Below, in pieces: positions 53,101 through 59,100 of a stretch of DNA of 64,000 bases. Both the position numbers and the translations under genes were made by a program. Each line of letters begins with the position of its first letter. The stretch's first letter is position 1. The notes beneath the pieces were generated by a model that worked only from the letters and a program-made list of their open reading frames with translations, did no database searches and had not been told where the DNA came from. This DNA comes from Leptasterias polaris (Eukaryota > Echinodermata > Asteroidea > Forcipulatida > Asteriidae): NCBI GenBank assembly GCA_037783415.1, contig JAZGTN010000162.1, forward strand, positions 2,914,001-2,978,000, read 5' to 3'.

Positions 53101-56100
53101 ACATGGTTTCCCTTCAATTTGAATTAGTGCGGAGTACTAGTTGGTTAACATGGTTTCCCTTCAATTTGAATTAGTGCGGAGTACTAGTTGGTTAACATGG
53201 TTTCCCTTCAATTTGAATTAGTGCGGAGTACTAGTTGGTTAACATGGTTTCCCTTCAATTTGAATTAGTGCGGAGTACTAGTTGGTTAACATGGTTTCCC
53301 TTCAATTTGAATTAGTGCGGAGTACCAGTTGGTTAACATGGTTTCCCTTCAATTTGAATTAGTGCGGAGTACCAGTTGGTTAACATGGTTTCCCTTCAAT
53401 TTGAATTAGTGCGGAGTACTAGTTGGTTAACATGGTTTCCCTTCAATTTGAATTAGTGCGGAGTACTAGTTGGTTAACATGGTTTCCCTTCAATTTGAAT
53501 TAGTGCGGAGTACCAGTTGGTTAACATGGTTTCCCTTCAATTTGAATTAGTGCGGAGTACCAGTTGGTTAACATGGTTTCCCTTCAATTTGAATTAGTGC
53601 GGAGTACTAGTTGGTTAACATGGTTTCCCTTCAATTTGAATTAGTGCGGAGTACCAGTTGGTTAACATGGTTTCCCTTCAATTTTCTAGTGACTAGCCAG
53701 CAGGACCAGTTACATGTAGCTCGTCATTTCACTGGGCTGTGGCGTGTCAAACGTTGCAATATTCGATAATGTACAATGTATGTGCGATGTTTCTCGTATA
53801 TATGCGATGATTGTCACACATGTGCGATATTCGTTTTATGTATGCAATATATGTAATATATATGCAATAATTTGTAATATATGTGCGATAATTTGCAATA
53901 TATATGTGATAATTTGTAATATATATGCGATAATTTTTTAATATATGCGATAATTGTTTATATAATATTTGATAATTTTTTAATAAATATTAAATGCGAT
54001 CATGCGATAATTGTTTAATATATGCGATACTTTTTTATATATATTTGATAATTTTTTAATATATATTATATGCGATCATTTGTATGCGATGTTTTGTGAT
54101 ATACATATGCGATGTTACACCAATGTATATTTATATGTGCGAAAACGGAATTGTGGGATATAGTATGGCTTCCTGTCCACTTGATCCCCGTATCCGTAAT
54201 GTTTTAGATCGGGCCAGACTATGGATGGTATAGTATGGTTCACTGAGGTGGGCGTACGGGTTTAACTAGACATAGGTCAGGGAATGAGACTTGATTCGCG
54301 TATACAAGGGAATAAAAACCAGGGGCCTTTCTCAAACCTCGGCTTGGGCTCCGGCTCCAGGCTCCGTAGTTCGAACCACCGCGTGCAGATACACGCTGCG
54401 CCACAAATTTATAACGGCGCCCAAGCCGGAGACGGAGCCTAAGCCGAGGTTTGAGAAATGCCCCAGACTGAAGCTAACCGCGTATTGGCCAGATTTTCCA
54501 TCCGCGTATTCGGGGGTTCGCCAGCCGCGTATTCAGGAAAATTAGAATCCATGCGGTAAAAGGCGGTGAAATTTCTCTCTCCCATTTTTTCGAATTTTTT
54601 TATAATCTTGCTTTTTCAGTAAATTTCGCTATTATTAAAAACATATCGCTGACCATACTTGAAGAAAGAATTAGAAGATTTGGAGGCCTAATTAGTGAGT
54701 AATTAGCCGCCACAATTAGGACCTCATCATACAGACCATAATTAAAAACTGTTGGAAAACTTGCACTCGCTGTAAAGTAAATGTACCCTTCATGTTGCAT
54801 AAAATATGAAATTTTATTGCATAATCTGATAGACCACACCACTGGCCACACTTAATTTTGGAGGTGATTAAATCGGATCACTAATTAATACCTAATTAGC
54901 GGTTAGAATACACGCCTTTTTCTATCACACGTTTAGGTATGGTATACTTGTACACAAGACTCTATAATGAATGTACTCGCCGTAAAGTAAATGTACCCTT
55001 CATGTTGCATAAAATATGAAATTTTATTGCATAATCTGATAGACCATACCACTGGGCACACTTAATTTTGGAGGTGATTAAATCGGATCACTAATTAATA
55101 CCTAATTAGCCGCTAGAATACACGCCATTTTCTATCACACGTTATAGGTATGGTATACTTGTACACAAGACAAGTACATATAATATATATAAAAAATGTT
55201 CGCATATATTACAAAATTATCGCATATATATTACAAATTATCACATATATATTGCAAATTATCGCACATATATTACAAATTATTGCATATATATTACATA
55301 TATTGCATACATAAAACGAATATCGCACATGTGTGCCAATCATCGCATATATATGAGAAACATCGCACATACATTGTACATTATCGAATATTGCAACGTT
55401 TGACACGCCATACTGGGCCCCCAGATTTGTCTCATATTCATATTCTATATTAAACATAGGGAAGCTTTTCAACACTGAAATAGCCAGCCAGACCAGTTTG
55501 AAAGAATTTTGACTGGTCCTCAGGTGTTTGAACTAGCATTTGGCCAGCGGACCACTGTTAAGGGAGAACGCTGGTCAATACACCATTAGATCCTTTAAGA
55601 TGCTCCCTTTACCATTATACTCCATAATATCCTGTAAGAAGCTCCCTTTACCATTGTATCATCTCTCCATTGGGATTCATTTCCTCCATTTTGACCTGTC
55701 TCTCTCCGCTTTTTTTTTTGCATCCTGCTTTTTCCTCCTCCAACTCCTCCTCACCCTCCTACAAAATGGCCGCTTGCAGCTGGTGGGGACAAAGGTATAG
55801 TGCTGACACCCGGGCCTTTTATACTCTTTGCCCTTTTTTCTCTCTCTTTTTGTCATTTTTAACCTCAGTTTTCATACTTTGTTGAATACATTTTTGTCGT
55901 AAAATCTTGCTGTAGTTTAAAAGCAGACTGTGTTCTGTGAAAGAATATTCCTGATTTGTTTTCTGAAAAAGTGGAAAAGGGAAATTACACAGTGACTTTA
56001 TTTTTACTGAAAAACCAAGCAATATTCAAATTATCCCTGGTTTTTCATAATTCATATAACTGCTGACAGTCCATTTTCAGAATGATTTACCCATATTTTC

Positions 56101-59100
56101 AGAAAGTTTCAGCTTTTCTTCTTTATTTTCAAAAATATGCACAATTAAAGTGCAATAATACGGCAGGTAGGTACATGTAATGGAATTGTGCCTTTGATGC
56201 AAGCATGGAATTTGGCAAACAGTCAGAATATGTCATGAGAAAGAGATTTGGCATCACAGAGTTGTCCTTTAAAAGATGATAAGGAATACATGTAGCAGCT
56301 ATTAAGAAAAGTTTGAAATCTGCTTTTTATTCTACCAACACTTTTTCAAAATCAAAATCTTGAGATGGCCCTATAGCCAGATATCTTTCACATGACATAC
56401 TATGTGTGCCAAATTCCATGCTTGTATCACCCAAATGTTTCCCCATCTGCCCCACCAAGGTATTAGTAGTTTATACAGCAAGATTTTACTCTGCATGAAT
56501 TCATAAGATTGTCTGTCCAAAATTATTAACACATAACATAAAACAGGTTGAAATTCAAAAGAATCAAAACTAATTTGTGTAGAGAAATTATATTGGTGGA
56601 CAATTTTAAAACGTCTATGTTGACTATAGTTTTAGCAAAACTCACAAATGTTTTAGTGAAATGTGTTAGAAGTTAATATGCTGTTACATGTATGTTGTCT
56701 CTATACTTGTGTTAAAAAACCACACAGTGTTAATAATGAATGTGTTTTGTGTAAACGTAATGCTGGTGTCAATTAGAAGCTAACACTAAAACAACTGAAT
56801 GTGCTGTTGTTGTTTTTCCTTGGTGCCTTTAAATTTAGAGGAACACTAAAAGAAAGCTGTGAGTGTTAACAGTTTTGGACGGCAATCAACACTTTTTTAT
56901 TTTCTTTCTTAGAATACTTTTTATCATTAACATAATCATGACAATGCTTTTACAATGTACAAATTAAAAAGCTAATTAAATGCAAGCCATTAGACAATGC
57001 ACTCGGTAAACATCAGGAGCCTCATTTGCATATTAGTGACTAGAACGCCTTCATAATAGCGAGATGGAGCAACCATTTTACGATAGCAGTCTGATTGTAA
57101 TTTTCATGTTTATTTTATTCTTTCTTTCTTTATTTTTTCTTTCAAGTTTGTATTATTGATTCCAATCAGGCCTGTGACCATTTTCAAACAAGAATTTGAT
57201 AAGGGCATAAATTTGCTAAGCATAGAAAATATTGCAAAGCAGAAATTGATTACCAGCCAAAATGCATGTACCGCTATTATTTATAACTGGTTCCCTGCAA
57301 ATTTTGCTTAGCAGGTAAATTCAGTAAGTGGCTCTATGAGGGCCAGTGGGTGCGTTTGGCTGTCATAGCCAATAACCTTGTTCTGTTGAACTTGCTGTTG
57401 GTTAATCAGTGGCCAATAACTGATTACAGTGATTGGTTACAGCTGCGAAAAACGCACCCATGAACTGTGAATGTACAAAATGGTTAAAGCACAGAAAACT
57501 GCTGCTGAGTAAAACAACCTACATGTACATGTACTCAACCAAAATATATATTTTTACACAAACTATTTGAAGTTATGAAGTGGTGTTTGATACCTGGGCC
57601 ACGAAATAAGAGAATCACCACTGTGTTTGAGAAGTACCAAGGTACAATGAAGACCTCAAATTTCAAAGTTTGCAAATTTCCTGTCCATGTATTTTGCATT
57701 ACAAGTCTTTCATTGTGCTATTCATCTTTGATACGTTGCGTTGCGTTGCTACCATCGACACCAACTATATGTTATAAATTATGCTGAATATGGCTCCTGA
57801 TGTTGCTTTAGAAGCTCAAGGGAATTTTCTGGGGAAGTTCTAAATGCAAAAAGCTAACGATAATGAGCATAGATATGTAATGGTACAGAAGAATATTAAC
57901 AGCAGTTTAATGTTTGTGCCTCACACACAAGCCCTCAGTTTTCCAACTGGTGGAAGAACTTCACACTTCCAAACCTAAGGTGCGTTTTGTTTTCCTTTCA
58001 GTTTTTAAGTTTGTTTTTAAAACTCAATTACTGAGAGTTACCTCAGACGGTTTTGACGGTCACATAAATGCAAACGAGTTCAGCACCAGTATATTTTGCC
58101 ATTCAGTGGTTGCGGGGGATACTGCGTCTTTAAAATTTGAGGGTTATTTCTGGATGCTTTTATTCAAGGAAAAGTTACTGGAAAATGTTAAATAATTTTA
58201 ATGCTTTTATAACTTTATACACTTGCAACTAATCTTCTTTTAAAAGAAGAAATTAATCTTGTATCACTAACTTTATATCATTTTATGAACAGCAAATCTG
58301 CCCAGAATGTTTTATTTTACTTTATATATTAACAGTTATAATAAATGAAAGTATAAACTTTAAATTATTCTATTACATGGATCAAATCAAGGAATGACAC
58401 AGTGTTGAGTTCATTGTTCAAAAGTAGATCGGTTCATTTTGAGGCAGTGTTGTCAAAAACATGTCAAATTTTATGCAATCAAACATGAATTCATACATGT
58501 ATAACATATACATGTATTGTAAAGTTTTTTTTTTCTATATTTGTTTTTCCATTATACATTAAGCAATAGACCCTAGTGTGTGATGTCACTTGCTGAAACA
58601 GCGCCCTCAATGAGGTCAAAGGAAGACTCTTCATTGGTTCATATTCAACATGTGCACGTTTCCATTGTTTCTTATCATAGATGGCAACATATGCAAGGGG
58701 TTCTACATGGGAATACATGTACATTGTCATCGTTACAGTTTCTTACAATTTTTTTTTTTTTTTTAAGTTTTTGTTTGTTTAGTTCTTGTTTGTTTATTTA
58801 AGTTGCTATACTTATTAATTAGTCATTATTTTCATTTGTTTGTTTCAGCTTGACTAAGTTATGTTAAACATTGTATATGTGCCTTTTTGTTTAATATATG
58901 TCTTTAAGTTTTCACACCTAAACTGTTTCACACACAATTATTGACGACAGCATCCTCATCACAATTTTTCCCTGCTGGCTTCAGAGTTTTGAACCACACT
59001 TATTTTCAATTGGGTCTCAGCATCTGACTTTAAGTTATTTGTAATGTGCTCTTTTTGTGCAGGTTGCAGACCTAGCAATGGACGACCTTGTCCTTCACAA

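Larger units (their letters stand above)
53738..55411. mobile_element. 1.67-kb element with about 200-bp terminal inverted repeats
   Basis: The arms (about 53738-53940 and 55197-55411) are reverse complements over roughly 200 bp, starting tggcgtgtcaaacgttgcaa and ending tgcaacgtttgacacgcca. They are built from short AT-rich units around tatgcgata. The 7-bp actgggc flanks both ends (53731-53737, 55412-55418). The interior holds a nested MITE (54322-54464) and a 210-bp tandem pair (54763-55172). No transposase frame is seen. Confidence 0.8.

Noticed and set aside
55209..55475. 88-aa minus-strand frame and its plus-strand mirror at 53744-53941
   Set aside because: Both come from the inverted arms of the long-TIR element, made of short AT-rich subrepeats.
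57945..57990. Small exon-like segment (ccctcag, ttccaactggtggaagaac, aag|gtgcg)
   Set aside because: It is 41 nt long and would break the phase-0 join between the exons at 47427 and 59063. There is no family match.
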